A DNA stretch of 64,000 bases. Source: an uncultured Sphingomonadaceae bacterium (GTDB lineage Bacteria; Pseudomonadota; Alphaproteobacteria; Sphingomonadales; Sphingomonadaceae). Shown piece after piece: positions 14,675-22,645 of this stretch; position 1 is the stretch's first letter, and each line of letters starts with the position of its first letter. Made by a program: the position numbers and the translations under genes. The DNA lies in assembly GCA_937996655.1 (NCBI GenBank), contig CALKUK010000012.1:62001-126000 (forward strand). The letters run 5' to 3'. The notes below the pieces were generated by a model. That model worked only from the letters and a program-made list of their open reading frames with translations. It did no database searches and was not told the DNA's origin.

Positions 14675-16888
14675 TCAGGTGAAGTGCTGCGCCAGGGGCA
14701 GGTCCCGCAGGCGTTTGCCGGTCGCGGCGAAAATCGCATTGGCGACAGCCGGAGCCAGCGGCGGCAGACCCGGCTCCCCAGCACCGCCCAGCGTCTTGCT
14801 GTCGGCATTGATGTAGTCGACCACGATCTCTGGGGCTTCGTTCATGCGGACCATCTGGTAGTCATGGAAATTGCTTTGCTCCACGCCGCCGTCCTTCAGT
14901 GTGATCCAACTATAGAGCGCGGTCGTCAGCCCATAGATGATGCCACCTTCCATTTGCGCGGCAAACCCATCGGGGTTCATGACATAGCCTGCATCGGCGC
15001 AGCACCAGACCTTGGTCACGCGGGGCCGCCCTTCTTCGATGCGCACTTCGGCGACTTCGGCGACAATCGTGCCGAACGATTTCACCAGAGCGATGCCGCG
15101 TCCGGTGCCCGCCGGCAGGGGCGTGCCCCAGCCGGACATTGTCGCGACCTTTTCAAGCACCGCCTTGTGCCGGGGAGATTTGCCCAGCAGCGCGCGGCGA
15201 TATTCAAATGGATCCTGCCCTGCTGCATGTGCCAGTTCATCAATAAAGCTTTCGATGAAAAAGCCCTGCTGGCTGCAATCAACCGACCGCAAACTGCCGA
15301 AACGCAAATGCATGTCTGCCGGGGCATGGCGGATGGAGCGGTTGGGAATATCGTAATGGGCCACATCCCATGACCCAGCCGGATCGTTGAGCTGGGTGAA
15401 CACATTGTTCCAGCTGACCGGTTTCCCGCTTGCGTCCAGCCCGGCGGAGAATCGGCTCGTATCGGCAGGGCGATAGAAATCCTGCCGCGTATCTTCTTCG
15501 CGTGACCAGATCATTTTGATCGGAACGCCGGCTTCCTTTGCCACGCGTGCCGCCTGCACCGGATAGTCGGATTCCAGACGACGGCCAAAGGCGCCACCCA
15601 AATAGAGCTGGTTGATGGTCACATCATCGGTGCTGAGGTCCAGCGCCTTGGCAACGGCGGACCGCGCCATCAGGGGCACCTGCGTGCTCATCCAAATTTC
15701 GCATTTTCCATCATGCACAAAGGCTGTGCAATTGATCGGCTCCATCGCAGCATGGGCCACGAAGGGCACCTTATATTCCGCGTTCAGCTTTTTGGCAGCA
15801 GATGCAAATGCGCCCGGCGCGTCGCCTTCCTTGGCCAGAGATGTGCCGCCTGTGTCACCGGCTTCGTCCAGCGCCTTTGCGAACCGGGCAGACAGCTTTG
15901 CACTGTCGAGGCCATCGCCTGCGGTGCGGGAATAGCGGGGTTCGACCATGTTGAGCGCCATTTGCGCCTGCCAATAGCCATCGGCGACAACGGCGACAAA
16001 ATCCCCCATGTTGAGGATCTTGCGGACGCCCGGCATGGTTTTGGCTGTCGCTGTGTTGATCGCCTCCACCTTGGCTCCCGGCACAGGAGGGGCCTTTACC
16101 GCGACATATTTGAGCGGCTGGCCGGCAATCTGTGCGTCGATGCCAAAATGCGCACTTCCGTTGACCTTGGCCGGAATGTCGAGCCGCTGAAGGCCTTTGC
16201 CCATCAGCTTGAATTGCGAAACATCCTTCAGCGGCGGGGTTTGCGGCATGGACTCGCGCGATGCAGCTTCGGCAAATTCACCATAGGTGCCGCGCTTGTT
16301 TGAGGCTTTGTGCACCAGCGTGGAATTTTCGGCCACAATCTCGTCTGCGGGCACCTTCCACTGTGCAGCAGCCGCGGCGATGAGCATCTGGCGTGCGGCG
16401 GCGCCTGCAATCCGCATGGTGTGCTGGCCGGTGGAGCGCACAGAGGAGCTGCCGCCGGTAATCATGACGTCGCCCAACTTTGCGATTTGCGTAAACAAGC
16501 CATTGTACGTCGGCTCGATCCATTTCGGGGCATCGACGGACCATGCGGCGACAAAGGCCCGGGCCGCATCTGGCACCACGTAAAAACCGTTCGCCGGGGC
16601 CTGCATGACGGAGACTTTGGCCCAGTCGGCATCCAGCTCATCCGCCAGCATTTGCGCGAGGGTTGTGTGCGCGCCCTGGCCCATTTCACAATGTGGCACG
16701 ATTGCCGTGACGGTGCTGTCCCGGTCAATCTTCACCCATGCGTTGACCAGTTGTTCGCCGTCCCCATCAGCCACCGATTTGCGCAGTTTGTCCACCGGAT
16801 TGCCGCGCCGGACTGCAACGCCCACGATCAGGGCGCCGCCCGTGAGCACGCCTGCGCCAATAAAGCCGCGTCTAGACCATTTGTTCAT
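14675..16888 (-). CDS. Molybdopterin-binding subunit of an isoquinoline oxidoreductase/aldehyde oxidase-type hydroxylase
   Basis: A 737-residue large subunit of the xanthine dehydrogenase family (IorB-like arrangement). A Tat signal is visible at the start (SRRGFIGAGVLTGGALIVG), so it should be exported folded to the periplasm. Typical cofactor-contact stretches are HCEMGQGAHTTLAQMLADEL, PFVAHAAMEPINCTA, LGGAFGRRLESDY and a C-terminal GGAGEPGLPPLAPAVANAI with the likely catalytic glutamate. The start is three bases after the 2Fe-2S subunit stop. The natural substrate could be an aldehyde or N-heterocycle and is not determined. Confidence 0.9.
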   Translation of the reverse strand: MNKWSRRGFIGAGVLTGGALIVGVAVRRGNPVDKLRKSVADGDGEQLVNAWVKIDRDSTVTAIVPHCEMGQGAHTTLAQMLADELDADWAKVSVMQAPANGFYVVPDAARAFVAAWSVDAPKWIEPTYNGLFTQIAKLGDVMITGGSSSVRSTGQHTMRIAGAAARQMLIAAAAAQWKVPADEIVAENSTLVHKASNKRGTYGEFAEAASRESMPQTPPLKDVSQFKLMGKGLQRLDIPAKVNGSAHFGIDAQIAGQPLKYVAVKAPPVPGAKVEAINTATAKTMPGVRKILNMGDFVAVVADGYWQAQMALNMVEPRYSRTAGDGLDSAKLSARFAKALDEAGDTGGTSLAKEGDAPGAFASAAKKLNAEYKVPFVAHAAMEPINCTAFVHDGKCEIWMSTQVPLMARSAVAKALDLSTDDVTINQLYLGGAFGRRLESDYPVQAARVAKEAGVPIKMIWSREEDTRQDFYRPADTSRFSAGLDASGKPVSWNNVFTQLNDPAGSWDVAHYDIPNRSIRHAPADMHLRFGSLRSVDCSQQGFFIESFIDELAHAAGQDPFEYRRALLGKSPRHKAVLEKVATMSGWGTPLPAGTGRGIALVKSFGTIVAEVAEVRIEEGRPRVTKVWCCADAGYVMNPDGFAAQMEGGIIYGLTTALYSWITLKDGGVEQSNFHDYQMVRMNEAPEIVVDYINADSKTLGGAGEPGLPPLAPAVANAIFAATGKRLRDLPLAQHFT

Positions 16889-16891
16889 CGC

Positions 16892-17359
16892 TTAGCGCTC
16901 CGTTCCAGAGGCGGCGGCCGCCTTGATGGCCTTGCGGATCCGTCCATAGGTGCCGCAGCGGCAGATATTGCCCGACATCGCCGCATCAATCTGGGCATCG
17001 CTGGGCTGGGGGGTGTCGCGCAACAGGGCGGCGGCGCTCATCAGTTGTCCGGACTGGCAATAGCCGCATTGCGGCACCTGCGCGTCGATCCACGCCTGCT
17101 GAAGCGGGTGCAGCTTCCCTTCAGGCCCGGAAAGGCCTTCGATGGTGGTGATCTGGCGCCCGTCCGCTTCGGAAATCGGTGTTGAGCAAGACCGGATGGG
17201 CTGCCCGTCGAGGTGCGCTGTACAGGCGCCGCACTGGGCGACCCCGCAGCCAAATTTCGTGCCGGTCATCCCCAGCTGTTCACGCAAGACCCAAAGGATG
17301 GGCGTTGCCGGGTCCACATCAAGCGTCTGTGCTTTGCCGTTCACTGTCGTCTGGATCAT
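16892..17359 (-). CDS. 2Fe-2S subunit of the molybdenum hydroxylase
   Basis: A 155-residue ferredoxin-type subunit with both cluster motifs of the family. The plant-type cluster uses C38, C43, C46 and C58. The second uses C98, C101, C133 and C135, within the stretches CGYCQSGQLM and ICRCGTYGRI. It carries electrons from the molybdopterin subunit to an acceptor, probably a c-type cytochrome in this two-subunit IorAB arrangement, as there is no FAD subunit gene nearby. It has no signal of its own, so it probably travels with the Tat-tagged large subunit. It lies between xdhC-like and large-subunit genes with gaps of four and three bases. Confidence 0.93.
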   Translation of the reverse strand: MIQTTVNGKAQTLDVDPATPILWVLREQLGMTGTKFGCGVAQCGACTAHLDGQPIRSCSTPISEADGRQITTIEGLSGPEGKLHPLQQAWIDAQVPQCGYCQSGQLMSAAALLRDTPQPSDAQIDAAMSGNICRCGTYGRIRKAIKAAAASGTER

Positions 17360-17363
17360 CGCC

Positions 17364-18350
17364 TCATCCTATTTGCCGGGTCTTGGACCCTCTTAGTGCG
17401 GGTATCGACGCTACAAAAGCGTCATGATTGCGGAACCGGTCTGCCACTTCGGCCAGAACGGATATAGCCAAGGTCGCGGGATCGCGCACCGAATGAAAAA
17501 CGCCAATGGGAGCAGATATCCCTGCCAACGCGGCGTCGGGCACTCCGAGCATCCGGAGTGCCGCGCATCGGGCGTCGTGCGCGCGCCTGCTGCCCATGGC
17601 GCCCAGATAGAAATGCGGCTGGTCCAGAGCGTGCGCGATCAGCGTCGGCTCCCAATCATGATCATGGAACAGAAAGACGATGGCCGTCCAGGCATCGCTC
17701 ACAAGCGCGCTCGTATCGCGTGGCGAAGTGAGGACCGTGGTGTCAAACCCGTCTTCAGCCAGGTCGGCGGCCAAGGCCTTGTCCGGTGTCACCAGTGCGG
17801 TTTCGCCCCCCCATGCGCGCGTCTGCTCGGCCAGCTTGGCCATTGCCGCGCCGTGACCGACCATCAACAGGCGGGGATTGGGCCAATGGCCAATGGTGGC
17901 CTGTCCCCGTGCGGCGTCCCAACCGGTCTGCCGTGTTGCGGCGATGAAATCCGGCGGACGCGGATCGGTCCAGAGGTCGAGCGCAAAGGGGATGCGGGCT
18001 TGGATGGCGTCCAGCGCCATACGGGGCAGGGCCGCATCGGTGAGGGGCTGGAAATGAAGGTCAATCCCGCCGCCGCAGGGCAAGCGGATATCGATGTAGC
18101 GTGATCCCTGCCCATAGCGTGTGACGCGGGGAGTGCCTTCGGCGATCACGTCGCAGGCTTCGGCAATCACTGCACGCTCAATACAGCCGCCCGAAAGCGA
18201 TCCCACAAATGTGCCGTCTTCATCTACAGCCATGTGTGCGCCCGGCGCCCGCATGGACGTTCCCGTGGCATCGACCAGAGAAACGAGCGCTGCACGTCGG
18301 CCGCGTCCCAAACGATCAGCCAGAAAGGCAAAGATATCGCGTTTGTCCAA
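17364..18350 (-). CDS. XdhC-family molybdenum cofactor insertion protein
   Basis: The N-terminal XdhC domain shows AALVSLVDATGTSMRAPGAHMAV and GSLSGGCIERAVIAEA. The C-terminal Rossmann-like domain starts LLMVGHGAAMAKLAEQ and includes FYLGAMGSRRAHDARC and GISAPIGV. The family binds and sulfurates the cofactor and hands it to the large subunit. The frame is open back to 18545, but that would overlap the nitroreductase by nearly 100 bases. The family N-terminus fits a TTG start at 18350 (LDKRDIFAF) preceded by GGGG. The start is therefore the least certain part of this call. The gene is immediately upstream of the 2Fe-2S subunit gene. Confidence 0.85.
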   Translation of the reverse strand: MDKRDIFAFLADRLGRGRRAALVSLVDATGTSMRAPGAHMAVDEDGTFVGSLSGGCIERAVIAEACDVIAEGTPRVTRYGQGSRYIDIRLPCGGGIDLHFQPLTDAALPRMALDAIQARIPFALDLWTDPRPPDFIAATRQTGWDAARGQATIGHWPNPRLLMVGHGAAMAKLAEQTRAWGGETALVTPDKALAADLAEDGFDTTVLTSPRDTSALVSDAWTAIVFLFHDHDWEPTLIAHALDQPHFYLGAMGSRRAHDARCAALRMLGVPDAALAGISAPIGVFHSVRDPATLAISVLAEVADRFRNHDAFVASIPALRGSKTRQIG

Positions 18351-18447
18351 GGGACCCCAAATGATCGGGAGGTATGTCAGCGTCTGCGTAGCGGGGTGCT
18401 TTGCCGCCCGCAAGGAGGCTGGCCTCCCTGCGGGTATGGCGAGGGGA

Positions 18448-19110
18448 TCAGTCGACCCCGAGGAAGGTGATATGATCTTCGAGGGCGACCCGTTCCCGCT
18501 CAAAATTATTGGTCGGGGCGTCGGCATCGCGCCAGCCAATGGCAAGGCCGCAGAAGAGCAGCGTGTCTTCGGAGAGGCCCAGATGCGCCTTAATGGTGTG
18601 GCCGTACATGCCCATATATTCCTGCGGGCAGCTATCCAGCCCTTCGCCGCGCAACAACAGCATGATCGTCTGCAGCCACATGCCGACGTCCGACCATTGG
18701 GCTTCCTTCATGAATTTGGGGAAGTGGCAGAGCAGGAGAACGGGTGCGCCGAAGGACACCATGTTAGCGCGGGCAAAATTGTCCCGCTGTTCCGCATCAT
18801 CGCGAGCAATGCCCATGGCGGCATACATGCTTGCGCCAACCGCGCGCAGGCGGGACTGGTATTTTTCCACCTGGCCGGGTGCTGAAAAATCATAGTCCAT
18901 GGGGTTGTCGGGCGCGCTTGCCAGCAGCTTTTCCTGCAGGGCCTTCAGCGGAGCCCCTGCGAGCACCGTTGCTTCCCAAGGCTGAAAATTGCAGCCTGAG
19001 GGTGCCATGCGGGCCTGATCAAGGACACGGCGCAGCGTTTCGGCAGGCACCGGCTTATCTTGAAACGCGCGGATGGAGCGGCGGGTGGCAACGGCTTCGG
19101 CAATATTCAT
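18448..19110 (-). CDS. Nitroreductase-family flavoprotein
   Basis: A 220-residue nitroreductase-fold protein: MNIAEAVATRRSIRAF with the FMN-phosphate arginines, MAPSGCNFQPW, GAPVLLLCHF, and the C-terminal GLAIGWRDADAP. Such enzymes reduce nitro, quinone or enone groups with NAD(P)H and FMN. The frame extends upstream, but ATG 19110 starts exactly at the family N-terminus and has AGAGGA about ten bases upstream. It lies 97 bases before the XdhC start in the same direction, so it may be the first gene of the molybdenum hydroxylase operon, though a functional link is not evident. Confidence 0.9.
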   Translation of the reverse strand: MNIAEAVATRRSIRAFQDKPVPAETLRRVLDQARMAPSGCNFQPWEATVLAGAPLKALQEKLLASAPDNPMDYDFSAPGQVEKYQSRLRAVGASMYAAMGIARDDAEQRDNFARANMVSFGAPVLLLCHFPKFMKEAQWSDVGMWLQTIMLLLRGEGLDSCPQEYMGMYGHTIKAHLGLSEDTLLFCGLAIGWRDADAPTNNFERERVALEDHITFLGVD

Positions 19111-19234
19111 GGGGTCATTGTCCTCTTTGGTCTGCGCCCCTCTATCACGAGATGAAGCCGCGCCAATGGTTTTTACGCGGGGGCCGCACCATGGGGCATG
19201 GTGTCGATGACGCGTTGTTTTTGAACGGAAAACC

Positions 19235-19495
19235 TCACGCTTCGCTTTCCACCAGCTCCGCAATTTCAAAGGTAAAGTGCGTCCATTGGCGCATCCGGGC
19301 AGCCTCTTCAGCCGGCATACGCTTGCGCTTAGCTTCGGCAAGGGAGCGGGTGTGGCCCCAAAACACATCGGTTTTACCGTTTTCCAGCTCTGCCACGATC
19401 CGCCAATAATGGGTGAAACGCTCGGTCGTTGGCCCGATCGTTTTAACATAGCCATCCGGCAAAGTGGCAGTGAGGTAGCGGCGCTTCTTCTTCAT
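19235..19495 (-). CDS. Conserved-looking hypothetical protein, 86 residues
   Basis: A small soluble protein with a basic start (MKKKRRYLTATLPDG), aromatic residues in the middle (FTHYWRIVAELENGKTDVFWGHTR) and a Glu/Ala-rich helix (SLAEAKRKRMPAEEAARM). No domain is recognised. The frame is open to 19534, but ATG 19495 with AAGAAGG eight bases upstream is the better start. It is divergent from the S10 carboxypeptidase gene and may be transcribed into the nitroreductase/molybdenum hydroxylase genes. Coding potential is supported by the composition only. Confidence 0.6.
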   Translation of the reverse strand: MKKKRRYLTATLPDGYVKTIGPTTERFTHYWRIVAELENGKTDVFWGHTRSLAEAKRKRMPAEEAARMRQWTHFTFEIAELVESEA

Positions 19496-19615
19496 GAGGA
19501 TGGCCTTCTTGCGACACTTCTGCCTGACGAACAATCATGTCTGTTCGACGAGAGTGCTTTACCCCAAACGCGGCGGCGCTATCGTGCCCGACAAATATCT
19601 TTGGGGGTGAATAAG

Positions 19616-21133
19616 ATGCGTCGTACTTTGAGTTTTGGGGCCGCGGTGTCCATGGCAATTTTGTCAGCTGGAAATGCCTATGCACAGGCCGCGCCGGACA
19701 AGTCCGAGAAGAAGGAGGCAACCACCCCGGCGGCGGCCCCAGCGCCCAACCGGTCTGTCACCAAACATGTCGGCACGTTCAACGGGCAGAAGGTCAGCTA
19801 TACCGCTATTGCTGGGGAAACCTTCCTCCCCGGCCCAGATGGAAAGGCGCGCGCGGCGATTTTTTCCACCAGCTATATCAAGGATGGGAAAGATCCGACC
19901 CGTCCGGTGACCTTCCTGTTCAACGGCGGGCCCGGGTCCGGCTCCGTCTGGCTGCACATGGGCGCCTTTGGGCCGGTGCGCGTCGCCATTCCCTCGGACG
20001 CGAAGGATGACGGCGCGCCGCCTTATCCGATGGTCGCCAATCCGGACAGTTTGCTCGACACGACCGACATCGTCTTCATTGACCCTGTTGGCACCGGCTT
20101 TTCCTATGCGATGCCGGGTGTGGACGCGCAGGAGTTTTGGGGTGTCACGCAGGATGCCAAATCCGTCGCCCAGTTCATCCGCCTGTGGCTCAATGAACAT
20201 GGCCGCTGGAATGCGCCGAAGTTTCTGGGCGGGGAAAGCTATGGCACCACGCGCTCTGCTGCTGTCCTCAACCAACTTGAAGGTCAGTATAATGACGTGG
20301 CGCTCAACGGTGTGATCCTCATTTCCACCGTGCTCGATTTCGGAGCAGGTGCGGACACGCAGGGCAATGAGATTGGCTATGCACTCAACATCCCATCCAT
20401 GGCGACGACGGCGCTGTTCCACGGCAAGACGACCCATCCGGGCGGGGCCGCAGGGATCGCAGCAGAAGCGCGGGCCTGGGCGTCCGGGCCGTATCTGGCG
20501 GCCTTGCTGAAGGGCAATGCCCTGTCAGCCGAAGAACATGCGACCATCCGGCGTGATCTGGCGCGCTATACTGGGTTGAGCGAGGCGTTTCTCGACCGGG
20601 CAGATCTGCGCGTGACGCCGGGGCGGTTCTATAAGGAACTGCTGCGCGACCGCGGGTTGACCATTGGGCGTCTCGATTCCCGCTATACCGGCAAGGATGG
20701 CGATTCTGCGGGGTCAGAGGTGGATAATGATCCCAGCTTCTATGGCATTGACGGTGGCTATACCGCCGCCATCAATGCTTATGCGCGCGGCGACCTCGGC
20801 TATAAGACTGACAGGTCCTATGTGACGATTGGCGGCGTCGGCAAATGGGATTGGCGCCTGAATGAGGGCCGCGACAGCGATACGTATATGAACGTTGCGC
20901 CGTATGTCTCCACCGCACTGCGTGAAAATGCGGGCTTGCGCATCTTTGTCGCGCAGGGCTGGTATGATTTTGCCACGCCCTTTTATGCAGCGGAATATTC
21001 GCTCACGCGCTCCGGCTTTCCCAAGGACCGCATCCAGTTCCATTACTATGACGCGGGCCACATGATGTATGTCCGCGATGAGGACAGGGCCAAGCTCGCG
21101 CGCGACATTCGGACGTTTATCAAGAGCCGCTGA
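19616..21133 (+). CDS. Secreted S10-family serine carboxypeptidase
   Basis: A 505-residue peptidase with a signal peptide (cleavage expected after AYA, residue 23), so it acts in the periplasm or outside. The catalytic triad is S208 in GGESYGT, D451 in WYDFATP and H482 in AGHMMY. Further family motifs are FLFNGGPGSGSVWLH (oxyanion region) and DPVGTGFSYA. The frame is open far upstream, but ATG 19616, with GGGGGTGA six bases before it, marks the signal peptide start. It would trim C-terminal residues from peptides. It is convergent with gltD, and a hairpin lies between them. Confidence 0.92.
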   Translation: MRRTLSFGAAVSMAILSAGNAYAQAAPDKSEKKEATTPAAAPAPNRSVTKHVGTFNGQKVSYTAIAGETFLPGPDGKARAAIFSTSYIKDGKDPTRPVTFLFNGGPGSGSVWLHMGAFGPVRVAIPSDAKDDGAPPYPMVANPDSLLDTTDIVFIDPVGTGFSYAMPGVDAQEFWGVTQDAKSVAQFIRLWLNEHGRWNAPKFLGGESYGTTRSAAVLNQLEGQYNDVALNGVILISTVLDFGAGADTQGNEIGYALNIPSMATTALFHGKTTHPGGAAGIAAEARAWASGPYLAALLKGNALSAEEHATIRRDLARYTGLSEAFLDRADLRVTPGRFYKELLRDRGLTIGRLDSRYTGKDGDSAGSEVDNDPSFYGIDGGYTAAINAYARGDLGYKTDRSYVTIGGVGKWDWRLNEGRDSDTYMNVAPYVSTALRENAGLRIFVAQGWYDFATPFYAAEYSLTRSGFPKDRIQFHYYDAGHMMYVRDEDRAKLARDIRTFIKSR

Positions 21134-21139
21134 ACGAAA

Positions 21140-21167
21140 AAGGGCGGCACCTTGCGGGGCCGCCCTT
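21140..21167. terminator. Rho-independent terminator between S10 peptidase and gltD
   Basis: AAGGGCGGC (21140-21148) and GCCGCCCTT (21159-21167) form a 9-bp stem with a 10-base loop. On the minus strand the stem is followed by a T-run (complement of 21137-21141), so it best serves the gltBD transcript, and it can also stop the convergent peptidase transcript. Confidence 0.75.
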
Positions 21168-21186
21168 CACGTGCTCGTATCCGGCC

Positions 21187-22623
21187 TCAGCGCGGAAGTT
21201 CGGACTTGCCCGTCAGATAAAGGTCAACCGCGCGGGCGCACTGGCGGCCTTCACGGATGGCCCAGACGACGAGGCTCTGACCGCGCCGCATATCGCCGCA
21301 GGCAAAGACGCCGTCGCGGCTGGTTTCGTAATTTTCGGTATCAGCCTGCACATTGCCACGGCCATCAAGCGAGACTTCCGCCTGTTCGACCATGCCGGGC
21401 TTGCGCGGGCCGACAAAGCCCATCGCGAGCAGGATAAGGTCAGCCTTGAGCGTGAATTCGCTGCCGGCCATTTCGACCATCTTGCCGTCGACCCACTCCA
21501 CGCGGACGCATTCCAGGCCCTCGACATTGCCATTGGTGCCCACCACACGCTTGGTGAGGACGGCCCAGTCGCGGTCGCAGCCTTCTTCATGGCTGGACGA
21601 TGTGCGTAGCTTCATCGGCCAATCGGGCCAGCTGAGTGTCTTGTTTTCCTTCACCGGCGGCTTGGGCATGATTTCGATCTGCGTGACCGAAGCGGCCCCC
21701 TGGCGGTTGGAGGTGCCGACACAGTCAGACCCCGTATCGCCACCGCCGATGACGATGACGTGCTTGTCCGTCGCCGTCAGCGTACCGCGCGGTGCGGCGC
21801 GCATTTCATCGTCGCCTGCATTGCGCTTATTCTGCTGCGTCAGGAATTCCATCGCGAGACGCACACCGGCGAGCTCTGCGCCCGGAATGTCGAGCCTGCG
21901 GGCTTCTTCCGAACCACCCGACATCACAACCGCGTCGTAATTCTGCTGAAGACTTTCAAACGACACCTGCACGCCGACTTCCATCGAGGTGCGGAACTCA
22001 ACGCCTTCGGCTTCCATCTGGACAAGACGCCGGTTGATGAGGTGCTTTTCCATCTTGAAGTCAGGAATGCCGTACCGCAGCAGGCCGCCGATGCGATCAT
22101 TCTTTTCAAAGACGGTGACGGTGTGGCCTGCGCGCGCCAGCTGCTGCGCGCACGCCATGCCCGCCGGTCCTGAACCGACCACAGCGATCGACTTGCCCGT
22201 CTTCTTCGACGGGACGAGCGGCGTGATCCAACCTTCTTCCCATCCGCGATCAACGATCTGACATTCGATCGATTTGATGGTGACGGGCGAATCCTCGATG
22301 TTCAGCGTGCAGCTCGCCTCGCATGGGGCAGGGCAGATGCGGCCGGTGAATTCCGGGAAGTTGTTGGTCGAATGAAGCACTTCCAGCGCGCTGCGCCAGT
22401 CATTTTCATAGACTAGATTGTTCCAGTCCGGGATGATGTTGTTGACCGGGCAGCCATTATGGCAAAACGGAATGCCGCAGTTCATGCAGCGTGACGCCTG
22501 CCCGCGGATTGCGTCTTCCGACATCGGAATGACGAATTCACGATAGTGCGTCAGCCGATCTTTGGGGTCAGCATAGGTCCGGTCAGTCCGGTCGAGTTCG
22601 AGGAAGCCAGTGGCCTTGCCCAC
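21187..22623 (-). CDS. gltD: Glutamate synthase small (beta) subunit
   Basis: A 478-residue NADPH-dependent subunit of GOGAT. The N-terminal Cys clusters (ASRCMNCGIPFCHNGCPVNN and ICPAPCEASC) hold the 4Fe-4S centres. The FAD-binding loop VVGSGPAGMACAQQLA follows, and a second dinucleotide loop (VIGGGDTGSDCVGT) binds NADPH. It passes electrons from NADPH to GltB for the conversion of glutamine plus 2-oxoglutarate to two glutamates. It starts 22 bases after the gltB stop in the same direction, so the two form one operon. Confidence 0.96.
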   Translation of the reverse strand: MGKATGFLELDRTDRTYADPKDRLTHYREFVIPMSEDAIRGQASRCMNCGIPFCHNGCPVNNIIPDWNNLVYENDWRSALEVLHSTNNFPEFTGRICPAPCEASCTLNIEDSPVTIKSIECQIVDRGWEEGWITPLVPSKKTGKSIAVVGSGPAGMACAQQLARAGHTVTVFEKNDRIGGLLRYGIPDFKMEKHLINRRLVQMEAEGVEFRTSMEVGVQVSFESLQQNYDAVVMSGGSEEARRLDIPGAELAGVRLAMEFLTQQNKRNAGDDEMRAAPRGTLTATDKHVIVIGGGDTGSDCVGTSNRQGAASVTQIEIMPKPPVKENKTLSWPDWPMKLRTSSSHEEGCDRDWAVLTKRVVGTNGNVEGLECVRVEWVDGKMVEMAGSEFTLKADLILLAMGFVGPRKPGMVEQAEVSLDGRGNVQADTENYETSRDGVFACGDMRRGQSLVVWAIREGRQCARAVDLYLTGKSELPR

Positions 22624-22645
22624 GGTCGTTCTCCAGTAAACTTGG

